Source of the DNA: Azohydromonas lata NBRC 102462
GTDB lineage: Bacteria > Pseudomonadota > Gammaproteobacteria > Burkholderiales > Burkholderiaceae_C
Direction: 5' to 3'
DNA: 64,000 nt
NCBI RefSeq assembly: GCF_001571085.1
Contig: NZ_BCTC01000021.1
Coordinates: forward strand, 1-64,000
In this document: one piece after another, positions 28,687 to 37,501 of the stretch
How the letters are laid out: the number at the start of each line of letters is the position of its first letter
Numbering within the stretch: position 1 is the stretch's first letter
The notes under the pieces: model-generated
The model's input: the letters and a program-made list of their open reading frames with translations, nothing else
The model's database searches: none
Told to the model about the DNA's origin: nothing
Made by a program: the position numbers and the translations under genes

Positions 28687-30096
28687 ATGACCGGACTTGA
28701 ACAAAGCGTCGACATGCGCCTGGCGGCCCCCGTGCGCTGGCGCCTGCTCGGCTTCATCGGACCGGCCGCCATGGTCAGCGTGGGCTACATGGACCCGGGC
28801 AACTGGGGAACCGACCTGGAAGGCGGCGCACGCTTCGGCTACCAGTTGCTGTGGGTGCTGCTGGTGTCCAACCTGATCGCGTTGCTGCTGCAAAGCCTGG
28901 CGGCCAAGCTGGGCATCGTCGCCCGGCTCGACCTGGCCCAGGCCTGCCGCGCGGCCTACGCGCGGCCGGTCGTGCTGCTGCTGTGGCTGCTGTGCGAGGC
29001 CGCGATCATTGCGTGCGACCTGGCGGAAATCCTGGGCAGCGCCATCGCCTTGAACCTGCTGTTCGGCATTCCGCTGGCCTGGGGCGCCGCCATCACGGCA
29101 TTCGACGTGATGCTGATCATTGCATTGCAGCATTACGGCGTCAGAAAGCTCGAAGCCATCGTCGCGGCCCTGGTGCTCACCATAGGCGTCTGCATGGTCC
29201 TGGAGCTGTTGCTGGTGCAGCCGGTCTGGAGCGCGGTGGCCAGTGGCTTCGTGCCCCGGCTGGATGACAAGAGCCTCTACATTGCCATAGGCATCCTGGG
29301 CGCCACCGTGATGCCTCACAACCTGTACCTGCACTCCTCGCTGGTGCAGACGCGGCGCATAGACCGCAGCCGGGCAGGCATCCGCGAAGCCCTTCGGTTC
29401 AACCGCATCGATACCGTCGTGGCATTGAACATTGCATTGTTCATCAACGCGGCGATCCTCATTCTCTCGGCCGGCACGTTTCATGCGCGCGGCCTGGAGA
29501 TCACCGAGCTGCGCCAGGCGCACGAACTGCTCACGCCGCTGCTGGGCACGACGCTGGCATCGCTCGTGTTCGCCATAGCGCTGCTGGCCGCGGGCCAAAG
29601 CTCGACCATCACGGGCACCTTGGCGGGGCAGATCGTGATGGAAGGCTTCGTGCGGCTGCGCATGAGCCCCTTGAAGCGCCGCCTGCTCACGCGGCTGCTG
29701 GCGGTAGGCCCCGCGGTGGCCGTGCTCGCGACGTCAGGCGAGGCGGGCGTCTTGCAACTGCTCGTGCTGAGCCAGGTGGTGCTCAGCCTGCAGTTGCCCT
29801 TTGCCGTGGTGCCGCTCATCCGCTGCACCAGCGACAAGCGCCTCATGGGCGCATTTGCCAGCGCGCGCTGGGTGCGCGCTCTGGGCTGGAGCGCGTGCGT
29901 GCTGATCACCGGCCTGAACCTGTGGCTGGTCAGCGAGACCTTGAGCGGTACGGCGTCCGGCCCTGCGCTGGTGCTGATGGGCCTGCTGGCGCTGGGCTAC
30001 ATCGGCCTGCTGGCCTGGGTGGCCTGGGTGCCCTTGCGCAGCACGGCCGCCAGCAGCCGGCAAGAGCCTGAGGGCCTCGGCGACACCGTGTGTTGA
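28687..30096 (+). CDS. Nramp-family divalent metal (Mn/Fe) transporter
   Basis: A 469-residue membrane protein with about eleven hydrophobic helices. The metal site is intact: DPGN in helix 1 (Asp36, Asn39) and the A-x-x-MPH motif in helix 6 (Met209, His211), whose Met favours Mn(II)/Fe(II) over Ca/Mg. It imports metal with protons across the inner membrane. An in-frame ATG at 28618 would add 23 residues; the later start fits the family better. Its place after the chaperonin suggests it supplies iron (or manganese) for the diiron enzyme, which is inference from context. Confidence 0.88.
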   Translation: MTGLEQSVDMRLAAPVRWRLLGFIGPAAMVSVGYMDPGNWGTDLEGGARFGYQLLWVLLVSNLIALLLQSLAAKLGIVARLDLAQACRAAYARPVVLLLWLLCEAAIIACDLAEILGSAIALNLLFGIPLAWGAAITAFDVMLIIALQHYGVRKLEAIVAALVLTIGVCMVLELLLVQPVWSAVASGFVPRLDDKSLYIAIGILGATVMPHNLYLHSSLVQTRRIDRSRAGIREALRFNRIDTVVALNIALFINAAILILSAGTFHARGLEITELRQAHELLTPLLGTTLASLVFAIALLAAGQSSTITGTLAGQIVMEGFVRLRMSPLKRRLLTRLLAVGPAVAVLATSGEAGVLQLLVLSQVVLSLQLPFAVVPLIRCTSDKRLMGAFASARWVRALGWSACVLITGLNLWLVSETLSGTASGPALVLMGLLALGYIGLLAWVAWVPLRSTAASSRQEPEGLGDTVC

Positions 30097-30130
30097 CCCG
30101 CTTCGTGCGGCCTCGTGGCTGAAGCCGGGC

Positions 30131-30184
30131 CGGTGCATCCGCACCGCCTTGCTGATGGCTGGTGGGCATGGCGTCCCATGCCCA
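30131..30184 (+). terminator. Tandem hairpins after the Nramp gene
   Basis: Two perfect hairpins lie 35 and 67 bases after the stop: CGGTGC-ATCC-GCACCG (30131-30146) and TGGGCATGG-CGTC-CCATGCCCA (30163-30184). T-tracts are absent. They probably end the prm-Nramp transcript. The remainder of the gap 30097-30434 shows no clear promoter or gene. Confidence 0.5.
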
Positions 30185-30434
30185 GGGTTTGAACGCACCG
30201 CCACGCTCGAATTTTGCGCAGTCCACACCGAATATGAGGCCTGCAAGACCAGCGTTTCCCTGAAAAATTGATCAGGGGATCTCAATCTCGGCATCGGATT
30301 TACTCGTCTGGCGGCTCCCGCACCGACGGCGCCAGGCTGTGTTTCAAGCCGAAATACCCTTCCAGTACCAGGCGCTCCATGGCGTCCCGAAGCGGGATGC
30401 ACTTTTCAACTCCTACACCAGAGGCAGACAAAAT

Positions 30435-31334
30435 ATGAGGCAAAAACTCCATGCCCGTCGGGCTGTTTGGGCCGCGCTCATCACGAATGCGGTAGGTTTG
30501 TCCTTCGCGCCGGCCCATGCCATTGATCTCGACGCAGGCGACTACACCGCATTGGCACCGGATACCAATGTGGGCCTCTTGTATTACCAGCATGCCAAGC
30601 GGGAACAGTTGTACGCACAGGGGAACAGGTCGCCCCTCAACGGCAGCCTGTCCTCCGACATCGGTATTGCCCGTGGCGTTCATTTCATGGACATTGGCGG
30701 ATATATCGTCAACCCGCAGTTTCTGCTGCCCTTTGGCCGACTGCGCGGCAAGGGCGATCTTGAAAACCTGGGCTCCAATTCGGGTGTGGGTGATTTGATT
30801 TTGGCTGCGGCCATTTTCACGTCCAAGCCGGAGGACAAAACGCATTTTGCCCTGATGCCTTATGTCTGGCTGCCCACCGGGCAGTACAGCCGCAACGATC
30901 CGCTCAGCCTCGGTGAAAATCGCTGGAAATTTGCATTGCAGGCAGGCTACTCCACGCCCTTGAGCACCCAGGTCACCATGGACCTCATGGGCGATGTCAC
31001 GGTATTTGGCAAGAACGACGATGCCGATGACGGCGCGGGAGGGCGCACCACGCTCAAGCAAAAGCCGCTGTTCGATTTGCAGGCGCACCTGCGGTATCAC
31101 GTCGACGCGGCAACCGACCTGCGCTTCCAGGTCGCGCACAGCCTTGGAGGTGAAACCAAGCTCGCGGACGAATGGCAGGACAACCGGCAATCGGCGACCA
31201 GGATCAAACTGGGCGTCGGCCATTTCATGACGCCGCAAACCCAATTGCTGGCCTCGTACAACCGCGACTTGAAAGTGCGCGAGGGTTTCAAGATCAATAA
31301 CGGCATCCAACTCAGGCTGCTGCACGTCTTCTGA
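30435..31334 (+). CDS. SphA/MetA-type outer-membrane protein (Phenol_MetA_deg family)
   Basis: A 299-residue protein with a signal peptide (start MRQKLHARRAVWAALITNAV, cleavage after AHA) and alternating beta-strand character. It ends in Phe (LRLLHVF), as outer-membrane barrels do. It resembles the transporter-like family found beside aromatic and alkane degradation genes. It probably lets a hydrophobic substrate cross the outer membrane. The start at 30435 is chosen for the signal peptide; the upstream open frame adds 32 unrelated codons. It is set off by hairpins on both sides, so it may have its own promoter, not identified here. Confidence 0.8.
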   Translation: MRQKLHARRAVWAALITNAVGLSFAPAHAIDLDAGDYTALAPDTNVGLLYYQHAKREQLYAQGNRSPLNGSLSSDIGIARGVHFMDIGGYIVNPQFLLPFGRLRGKGDLENLGSNSGVGDLILAAAIFTSKPEDKTHFALMPYVWLPTGQYSRNDPLSLGENRWKFALQAGYSTPLSTQVTMDLMGDVTVFGKNDDADDGAGGRTTLKQKPLFDLQAHLRYHVDAATDLRFQVAHSLGGETKLADEWQDNRQSATRIKLGVGHFMTPQTQLLASYNRDLKVREGFKINNGIQLRLLHVF

Positions 31335-31352
31335 GGACAGGTGCCTGGCACG

Positions 31353-31380
31353 CCTGCCCATGGAGGCTTGGGCAGGTTCT
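31353..31380 (+). terminator. Terminator-like hairpin after the outer-membrane gene
   Basis: A perfect 8-bp stem CCTGCCCA/TGGGCAGG (31353-31360 and 31369-31376) followed by TTCT, 19 bases after the stop codon. It separates this gene from the cobW unit. Confidence 0.55.
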
Positions 31381-31532
31381 GAAGGTGACCCATTCCCGGA
31401 CACGGCATCGCAATTCGATCATGCCGCTGTCCGATATTGCGACGGATTTTGGACTCCTTGGCCGCCTGCGCGCGCACCCCCTGTGCGGACAAATGGATGG
31501 CTTCACAGGGGAAACGGGGGCGATGCACGCGA

Positions 31533-31548
31533 TGGCATGGCCTTTGCG
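31533..31548 (+). promoter_or_regulatory. Sigma54 (-24/-12) promoter of the cobW unit
   Basis: TGGCATGGCCTTTGCG fits TGGCACRN4TTGCW at all but two positions, with exact GG-N10-GC spacing. The predicted start near 31559 leaves about 60 nt before the cobW ATG. The -24 half (TGGCATG) is the same as in the dehydrogenase promoter at 19690-19705, supporting a common activator. Confidence 0.6.
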
Positions 31549-31618
31549 ATGCACCATTCAAGCGGACAGGCCGCGGTCCGTGACGAATTTCTGAAAACGC
31601 ACATCCTCACAAAACACC

Positions 31619-32635
31619 ATGGCAGATTCTCGACTTCCAGTGACCGTTCTCACAGGATTCCTGGGGGCCGGCAAGACGACGCTGCTGAACCGCATTCTTT
31701 CCCAGCGGCATGGCCGGCGGTATATGGTCATCGTCAACGAGTATGGCGAGATCGGTATCGATGGGTCGCTGGTCGTGGGCGTGGAAGACGAGGTTTATGA
31801 GCTCAACAACGGCTGCGTCTGCTGCAAGGTCAGGGGCGACCTGATCCGCGTGGTGTCCGGGCTGGTCCGGCGCGGCGAAAAATTCGACGGCATCCTGATA
31901 GAAACTTCCGGCATGGCCGACCCGGCGCCGGTGCTCCAGACCTTCGTATTTGATGATCTGCTGCGCCAATATGCACGCCTGGACAGCGTGGTGTGCATTG
32001 CGGACGTGCGCCATGTCTCTACCGAAGTCCGGCGCCATGTCGAGGCCGCCCAACAAATTGCCCAGGCCGATCTGGTCATTCTCAACAAGACGGATCTGGC
32101 CGATGGCCGACAAATTGAGCTCGCGGAAAATGCCGTTTTTCAATTGAACCCCACCGCGCAGCGGCTCTGCACGGTGCAGGGCGATGTTCCGCTTCACGAG
32201 TTGCTGGACCGTGGCGCTTTTGACCTTTCCCGCCTGCAATGGCCCGCGGCCAAATTGGGCCCGGCGGCATCGTCCCAGGCGCACCGTTATGCCGCTGTCG
32301 GTGGCGGCCGGCATGGTGCGGGCATGGGGTCGGTATCGCTCACGTTCGACCAACCTTTTGACCAGGCGCGATTCACCGCGTGGCTGCAGCGCTTCATGGT
32401 TGAAGGCAGCGGCAAGATTCCCCGTGCAAAGGGAATTCTGGCGCTGGCCAACAGCGGGCACCGCTTTGTTTTCCAAGCCGTGCACATGACCGTGGATACT
32501 CAGTTTGCCGCGCCATGGCGAGATGACGAGCCCAGGACCAGCAGGCTCGTCTTCATTGGCCAGGAGCTTGACGCCCAGGCCTTGACCGATGAGCTGATGC
32601 GCTGCTGTGCGGGCGTGGAAGCGGAGGCCTCGTGA
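31619..32635 (+). CDS. CobW/COG0523-family metal-chaperone GTPase
   Basis: A 338-residue G3E GTPase. Walker A GFLGAGKT (13-20), the metal-binding CVCC motif (Cys66, Cys68, Cys69), Walker B region [11 protein letters not shown], and base recognition NKTD. The C-terminal CobW domain is present. COG0523 proteins hand metal ions to target enzymes, for example nitrile hydratase activators and zinc chaperones. Placed under a sigma54 promoter behind a diiron monooxygenase, it is a plausible iron (or other metal) chaperone for that enzyme. The metal is unknown. Confidence 0.88.
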   Translation: MADSRLPVTVLTGFLGAGKTTLLNRILSQRHGRRYMVIVNEYGEIGIDGSLVVGVEDEVYELNNGCVCCKVRGDLIRVVSGLVRRGEKFDGILIETSGMADPAPVLQTFVFDDLLRQYARLDSVVCIADVRHVSTEVRRHVEAAQQIAQADLVILNKTDLADGRQIELAENAVFQLNPTAQRLCTVQGDVPLHELLDRGAFDLSRLQWPAAKLGPAASSQAHRYAAVGGGRHGAGMGSVSLTFDQPFDQARFTAWLQRFMVEGSGKIPRAKGILALANSGHRFVFQAVHMTVDTQFAAPWRDDEPRTSRLVFIGQELDAQALTDELMRCCAGVEAEAS

Positions 32636-33672
32636 CCCCGCTGCTGGAATTGTTCGGGGTGTCCTGGACGGCACAGGCCCCCGTCGTGGCCGCCGAATGG
32701 CTGCGCGATGGCAGCGGCGTGGGCTTCGCGTTCGGTGACGGCCGCATGGCCTGGGCCCAGGCCGCCCATCCCATGGCGCCCGAGCCGGTGTCTCTGCCCC
32801 CGCACGGTGCGACCTGCCTGGCCTTCGTTGCCGATGCCGAGGACGGCTGGCTGTCGGCGGGCGATGACGGGCGGGTGCTGCAGGTGCTGCGCGACGGCCG
32901 GTCCGTTCCCCTGGTCGAGCGGCCAGGGGCCTGGATGGGCTTGCTGGCCGCCGGTGCGCGCGGGGCGCGGGCCTGTGCGGCGGGCCGGCAGCTCTTGCGC
33001 CTGTCCGGTGGGGCCACGCGCGACGTCAGCCTTCCCAGCCCGGCGACGGCCATCGCCTTCGATCCGAGCGGCCGCGTGCTGGCCGCCGCACACCATGGCG
33101 GCGTCAGCCTCTGGTCCGGCGAGGGCGGCAGCCTGCGCACGCTGCGGGCGCCGGGCTACTGCCGTTCATTGGCGTGGAGCCCTGACGGGCGCTACCTCGT
33201 CGCCGGCCTGCAGGAAAACGCCCTGCACGGGTGGCGCGTGGCCGATGGAGGCGACATCGAGATGGCCGGCTATCCGGGGCAACCGCTGTCGCTGTCGTTC
33301 ACGAGGGAGGGCCGCTTCCTGGTGACCAGCGGTGCCCTGCGGCCCGTGTGCTGGCCGTTCGGCCCGCCGCGAGGCCATGGCGCGCCAAGCGAGTGCGGCA
33401 TGCCCAGCCGCAGCCCGGTGACGCGCGTGGCCTGCCATGCGCACTTGCCCTTGGTGGCCGTGGGCTACCACAACGGCGCGGTGGCCTTGTGCAAGCCGGA
33501 CGCCGAAGGCGCCATCGCCGTCAAGGCGCCCGGGGGCCGGGAGATCAATGCCCTGAGCTGGTCGGCCGATGGCCAGCGGCTGGCATTTGGAAGCCAAAGC
33601 GGTGGCTATGGCTGGTTGAAATTGCCGGTGGAGCATTTCCAGACGCCCCCGGCCCGCAACTCACGGGTGTGA
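32632..33672 (+). CDS. WD40-type beta-propeller protein
   Basis: A 346-residue protein beginning at a GTG that overlaps the cobW stop by four bases (GTGA), so the two are almost certainly co-translated. It consists of degenerate WD40 blades (for instance [49 protein letters not shown]). It has no signal peptide and is likely a cytoplasmic scaffold. CobW-WD40 gene pairs recur in proteobacteria, and this protein is probably the GTPase's partner in metal delivery. The exact function is unknown. Confidence 0.8.
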   Translation: MTPLLELFGVSWTAQAPVVAAEWLRDGSGVGFAFGDGRMAWAQAAHPMAPEPVSLPPHGATCLAFVADAEDGWLSAGDDGRVLQVLRDGRSVPLVERPGAWMGLLAAGARGARACAAGRQLLRLSGGATRDVSLPSPATAIAFDPSGRVLAAAHHGGVSLWSGEGGSLRTLRAPGYCRSLAWSPDGRYLVAGLQENALHGWRVADGGDIEMAGYPGQPLSLSFTREGRFLVTSGALRPVCWPFGPPRGHGAPSECGMPSRSPVTRVACHAHLPLVAVGYHNGAVALCKPDAEGAIAVKAPGGREINALSWSADGQRLAFGSQSGGYGWLKLPVEHFQTPPARNSRV

Positions 33673-33690
33673 GACATAGGAGTGGTCAAC

Positions 33691-33927
33691 ATGGCACAGG
33701 ACATCCAGTACAGCATGTCGAACGAGGATCAGCGCAAGGACGAATACTTCCAGCGCCTGGCCGTCATTTCCGAAGAAATGGTCAAGGAGCTCGGGCGCGA
33801 TTTCGCCATGGGCGCCCTGGTGCTGGCCGCGCGCTACATCGCCGAACGCAACGCCACCCCACCCGGCGCCGGCGCTGCGATGGCGGCCCACGCCCACGCC
33901 AGCGACCGGCCGGCCGCCGCCCTGTAG
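33691..33927 (+). CDS. 78-residue protein of unknown function
   Basis: It starts MAQDIQYSM after a good AGGAG site, 18 bp behind the propeller gene. Residues 1-55 are predicted helical and amphipathic (DEYFQRLAVISEEMVKELGR, then FAMGALVLAARYIAE). The rest is an Ala/Pro/His-rich, probably disordered tail. I recognise no family. Last gene of the cobW unit, and convergent with the FtsH-like protease. An adaptor or protease substrate role is conceivable but not shown. Confidence 0.75.
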   Translation: MAQDIQYSMSNEDQRKDEYFQRLAVISEEMVKELGRDFAMGALVLAARYIAERNATPPGAGAAMAAHAHASDRPAAAL

Positions 33928-33933
33928 CCCCCG

Positions 33934-33960
33934 GGCGGTGGCCGGCGCGCGGCCACCGCC
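33934..33960. terminator. Bidirectional terminator between convergent genes
   Basis: A perfect 10-bp GC-rich stem GGCGGTGGCC/GGCCACCGCC with a seven-base loop fills the 48-bp gap between the 78-residue protein gene and the FtsH-like gene, which run toward each other. There is only a short TCCTT beyond it on the plus strand. Confidence 0.6.
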
Positions 33961-33975
33961 TCCTTCGTGAGCGCG

Positions 33976-36060
33976 TCAGGGCTCGGCTGACGGGCGTGCA
34001 CGCTCGGCCTCGAAGCGGCGGATCTCATCCAGCGCCTCGGCCAGGTCCATCTCTATGCTTTGCATGAGCCTGCCCACCAGGTGCTCGCTCAAGGGCTTGA
34101 GCTGCTGCAGCAGCGCCTTGGTTTCGGCATACAGGCGCTCGCTCTGCGCTTCCATGATGCTGCGCGTCTCCTCGTCCAGCGCGCGGCCGCCGCCCGCGCC
34201 GTCGGACAGCGCGCCGAAGTTCAGCCGCGTCTTGCGGAACATGCCCATCTCGCCCACGGCATGGTGCAGCAGTTGCGTCACGCGGGTGATGTCGTTGTAG
34301 GCGCCGTTGGTGGTGCCGTCCTCGCCGAAGAACAGCTCCTCGTTGGCCATGCCGCCCAGCAGCACGCGCACGTCGTGCTCGATGTCGCCCTTGGTCTTGA
34401 GCAGGCTGCTGCCCTGCTTGTAGAAGACGAAGCCCAGCGCGTTGTTGCGCGGAATGGCCTTGAGCGAGATCTTGATGGTCTTCATCTCGGCCAGGATGCG
34501 GTTCCAGTCATCGCCCGTGACCCGCCGCTCGCGCTCCAGGTCCACCAGGAAGTGGCCCCACTCGTGCACGGCGATGATGCGCCGGTCGCGTTCGCGCTCG
34601 TCGGTGGTGCTGGTGTTGACGTTGCCCACCAGGACGCGCTCGGCGGCCTGCATCAGCGTGTCCGCGCCGATCAGCGAGCCGGCCTGCACGGCCATGATGC
34701 CGGCCTGGTTGACGATGGTTTCCAGGTCCGCCGGGCTGCGCCCCTCGGTCACGGCCACCAGGTGGCCCAGGTCCAGCTTGGGCACCACCTTGTCGGCGCG
34801 CTGCGCCAGGTAGTGGTGAATGATGTGCAGGCGCTCGTCGCGGTTGGGCAGCCTGAAGTCCACCTTCATCTGGAAGCGGCGCAGCATCGCCTCGTCCATC
34901 TGCATGGACGCGCTGCTGAAGTTGCTGGCCACGATCCAGATGATCTCGGTGTCCTCGCGGGTGCGCACGCCGTCCAGCAGCGCCAGCAGCGTGTTGGCGG
35001 TGTCGTCGTCGAACTTGCGGCGGCCGCCGCGCTTCATGAACAGGTCCTGCGCCTCGTCGAGGAAGACGATGGAGCGCTTGCGCCGCCGCGCGATGGCCAC
35101 GATGCGGTTGAGCGTGCTGGAGCCGCCGGCCACGTAGCCCGTTTCCAGCGCGGCCGCGGAATGGAACAGGATGGGCAGGCCGAGCTCGCGCGCGAGGTAG
35201 CTTGCGAGCTTGGTCTTGCCGGTGCCCGCGGGCCCGCTGAACATCACGTTGAAGGGCTTGCGGATGCCGTACTCGGCGTACTCGGCGCGGCGCTGGTACT
35301 GGTCCACGATCTGGCCGACCTCGGCCTTGATGTCGTCCATGCCCACCAGCTCGTCGATGGAGCCGCTGACCTGCGCCGGCTCGATGAATTTCAGGCTCTT
35401 GAATTGGCCCTTGAGCTGGAACGCCAGGAAGCCCAGCAGGCCGATGGTCAGCAGCGCCGACAGCGCGCCGCTGGCCGTGGCGCGCCAGCCGTCGTCCGAG
35501 GATTGCGGGCGGGCATTGGCAAAGCGCTGGTCGAGGCGGTCCAGCAGCTCCTGGCCCGCCGCGCCGAGCTCGCCGCGCGGGACGAAGGCGAGCTTGGCGC
35601 CCCAGGGCGCGGTGACGGCCTTCTCGGCAAAGATGCGGGTTTCGATGTCGCTGGGGTAGTAGGCATGCAGCCGCCCCTGCGACTCCACCAGCACGATGCC
35701 CGCGCGCACGCTGAAGAGCTGCGGCTGGTAGATCACCGTGACGTGCTCCGGCGGCTGCGCCTCCAGGAAACCCAGCAGCGAGCCGCCGCCCAGCACCACC
35801 GGCAGCCGCTCGTTGAGCGCGGCGGCGCCGCCCGGCGTGGCCACGGGGATGGACTGCACGGCGTCGGCCAGGGCGGCACGCCGTTGCAGCAGCATGGCCG
35901 AGTAGATGGCCGTGGCGGGAATCAGCAGCGCCAGGGCCACCACGCCGAGCTTGGTGGCCAGGGGCTGCATCGCGAACCAGTCCTGCAGCCGGGTGGCCGA
36001 CTTTTTCAGCGCCACCCAGGCTCCATCCGTGCGGCGGTTGCTCTTGGACGTATCCGACAT
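33976..36060 (-). CDS. Divergent FtsH-like membrane AAA+ metalloprotease
   Basis: 694 residues with FtsH topology: membrane helices near 39-56 and 199-215 enclose a ~140-residue periplasmic part, followed by the AAA+ domain and a zinc protease domain. Walker A GPAGTGKT (276-283), Walker B SIVFLDEAQD, zinc site HEWGH (499-503) and third ligand Asp590 (NGAYNDITR) are intact. The pore loop reads GYVAG where FtsH has FVG, and DEAQD replaces DEID. So it is an active but diverged paralogue, not housekeeping FtsH. The start at 36060 has GGAGG seven bases before. It may degrade or remodel membrane or monooxygenase-related proteins (inference). Confidence 0.82.
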   Translation of the reverse strand: MSDTSKSNRRTDGAWVALKKSATRLQDWFAMQPLATKLGVVALALLIPATAIYSAMLLQRRAALADAVQSIPVATPGGAAALNERLPVVLGGGSLLGFLEAQPPEHVTVIYQPQLFSVRAGIVLVESQGRLHAYYPSDIETRIFAEKAVTAPWGAKLAFVPRGELGAAGQELLDRLDQRFANARPQSSDDGWRATASGALSALLTIGLLGFLAFQLKGQFKSLKFIEPAQVSGSIDELVGMDDIKAEVGQIVDQYQRRAEYAEYGIRKPFNVMFSGPAGTGKTKLASYLARELGLPILFHSAAALETGYVAGGSSTLNRIVAIARRRKRSIVFLDEAQDLFMKRGGRRKFDDDTANTLLALLDGVRTREDTEIIWIVASNFSSASMQMDEAMLRRFQMKVDFRLPNRDERLHIIHHYLAQRADKVVPKLDLGHLVAVTEGRSPADLETIVNQAGIMAVQAGSLIGADTLMQAAERVLVGNVNTSTTDERERDRRIIAVHEWGHFLVDLERERRVTGDDWNRILAEMKTIKISLKAIPRNNALGFVFYKQGSSLLKTKGDIEHDVRVLLGGMANEELFFGEDGTTNGAYNDITRVTQLLHHAVGEMGMFRKTRLNFGALSDGAGGGRALDEETRSIMEAQSERLYAETKALLQQLKPLSEHLVGRLMQSIEMDLAEALDEIRRFEAERARPSAEP

Positions 36061-36094
36061 GACCTGACCTCCGTGTTGCCCGTGCACTCACCCT

Positions 36095-36110
36095 GGCACC
36101 TTCAGTGCCC
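36095..36110 (-). promoter_or_regulatory. Weak sigma54-like element before the FtsH-like gene
   Basis: The minus strand reads GGGCACTGAAGGTGCC, with GG-N10-GC spacing and five of six bases of the -24 box, but a poor -12 box. The predicted start near 36084 is about 24 nt before the ATG. Because the site is nearly palindromic (GGCAC-N5-GTGCC), the plus strand also scores, TGGCACCTTCAGTGCC at 36094-36109, though no plus-strand gene follows. It may equally be an operator. Confidence 0.3.
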
Positions 36111-36425
36111 GGCACCACGCATTTTTATGTCGTTTCGGCGGCTTGGCGTTACCTGCGGGGCGCAGGCAGCCCGCAAGTCCGTCCGCAGCGCGCTTCACGG
36201 CCCGCATCAGTACCCGGCGGCACGCCCGGGCAAATTTGCGGCATTTGCGTCTCCGCCGCCATGACGGGACTTCGACAGGTCGCGCCACGAGCAGCAGCAT
36301 TGCCGCCTGGCGTCCGCCCAACCCGGCGCGGGAGAGCGGCAGCGCCCCGCGGTAGAGCCCGCGACGCTCGCGCACGATCGCCAGGCCCAGGCCCTGATCG
36401 GCCCAGGCCAGCCCACTGGCTCACA
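36111..36425. other. 315-bp gap without a supported gene
   Basis: Long open frames cross this GC-rich stretch on both strands, but none has a ribosome-binding site, signal peptide or recognisable family. Apart from the sigma54-like element at its edge I see no clear signal. Confidence 0.4.
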
Positions 36426-37166
36426 TCACTGCATACGGCCCATGGCGTTGTCCGGAGCCTCTGCGGCAGGCCGGGTGGTTTCGCTCGCAACCGGTGCAGG
36501 CCTGCAGCCCGGCTGGAGGTGCAGCCGGCTGCTTTGCTGGTGCGGGCTGTGCAGCGGCGCATAGAGCCGGATCGAAGACGGCCCCCGGTCGTCAGGCAGC
36601 CAGCGCACCGCGGGGCTGTCCTTGTCCGGATAGTCGGGGTAGCGGCCGAACCGATCGCTCAACTCCTGGCGCAAGCGGCCCAACTGCGCCGCGTCAGCCC
36701 CCTTGGGGAACTGCAGCGTGATGGTGGCCACCTCGAAGTGCTGATGCGCGCCCGCGGAGGCGACGGGCTCGAAAGCAACGACCAGCTTCGACCCGGCAGG
36801 CCCCTTGAGCATGGAGCGCGGGCGCCAGGAGTAGCCCATGTCCTCGCACACCGCGTCCAGCGATGCCAGGGCCTGCAGCGCAGGCGCATTGAACCAGCGC
36901 CAGGGCCAGTAGGCCAGCGCCGTCTCGACAGCCCGCGCATCGCCTCTGAGCGCGCGGGCAATGCGGCGCTGGCCGCGCATCGGCGTTGCCGAAGGTGCGG
37001 GCAGTTTCACTTCCAGCCAGGGAAGGGCCAGCAGCGACTGGAGATCGGCGCCGACGCAGACGCGCCCAATGCAGGGCGCAGGCAGCGAAGGGCTTTGGGC
37101 CGCGGCATGGGCCGGGCACGAGAGAAGGCTGCCCATCAGCAGCAAGGGCAAGGCAAGGGATTTCAC
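36426..37166 (-). CDS. Exported protein of unknown function
   Basis: A 246-residue frame from a GTG start, beginning with a convincing signal peptide (MKSLALPLLLMGSLLSC, then AHA). The mature part has Trp-rich and proline-rich segments (WPWRWFNAPAL) and no recognised domain. No ribosome-binding site is evident before the GTG; an internal ATG at residue 11 is possible. It stands alone on its strand and nothing nearby indicates a role. Confidence 0.55.
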   Translation of the reverse strand: MKSLALPLLLMGSLLSCPAHAAAQSPSLPAPCIGRVCVGADLQSLLALPWLEVKLPAPSATPMRGQRRIARALRGDARAVETALAYWPWRWFNAPALQALASLDAVCEDMGYSWRPRSMLKGPAGSKLVVAFEPVASAGAHQHFEVATITLQFPKGADAAQLGRLRQELSDRFGRYPDYPDKDSPAVRWLPDDRGPSSIRLYAPLHSPHQQSSRLHLQPGCRPAPVASETTRPAAEAPDNAMGRMQ

Positions 37167-37501
37167 AGGAGGAGGTCAACAAGGGCGAGCCGGCCTTGCC
37201 GGCGAAGCGTCAGGCTGCGTGAGCCGGACACCGCGTCGCGCCCGCGCGGGCATGCGGACAGGAGCGGCTTGGCGACAGCCGCATCGCTTCAGTATGCCCC
37301 GCGCGCCTTGGCCCTGTCGCCGCTGCGCCTGCCGCTGCGCCGCCAGTGCTGGCAGGCATCCGGACCCCATGACCCGCGGCCGAGCCAGCGCAGCGTGTCC
37401 TTCAGGCCAGGATTTACAAAAGGACGCTTCTGTACGATGGAGCCTTCAGGGGCTCGCGAGCCCCGTTGTACGCAGCGCCAGAGACCGGAGAGACGACCAC
37501 C
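37167..37501. other. 335-bp divergent gap
   Basis: It lies between two genes pointing away from each other. A hairpin GCCGGC-CTT-GCCGGC occurs at 37189-37203. No confident promoter, RNA or small gene was found. Confidence 0.35.

Noticed and set aside
31344-31359. TGGCAC string near 31345 as a sigma54 promoter
   Set aside because: GC does not fall at the required ten-base spacing; the bases belong to the start of a terminator hairpin.
34060-36264. A 734-codon plus-strand frame opposite the FtsH-like gene
   Set aside because: It mirrors the third-position GC bias of the real gene and has no recognisable domain.
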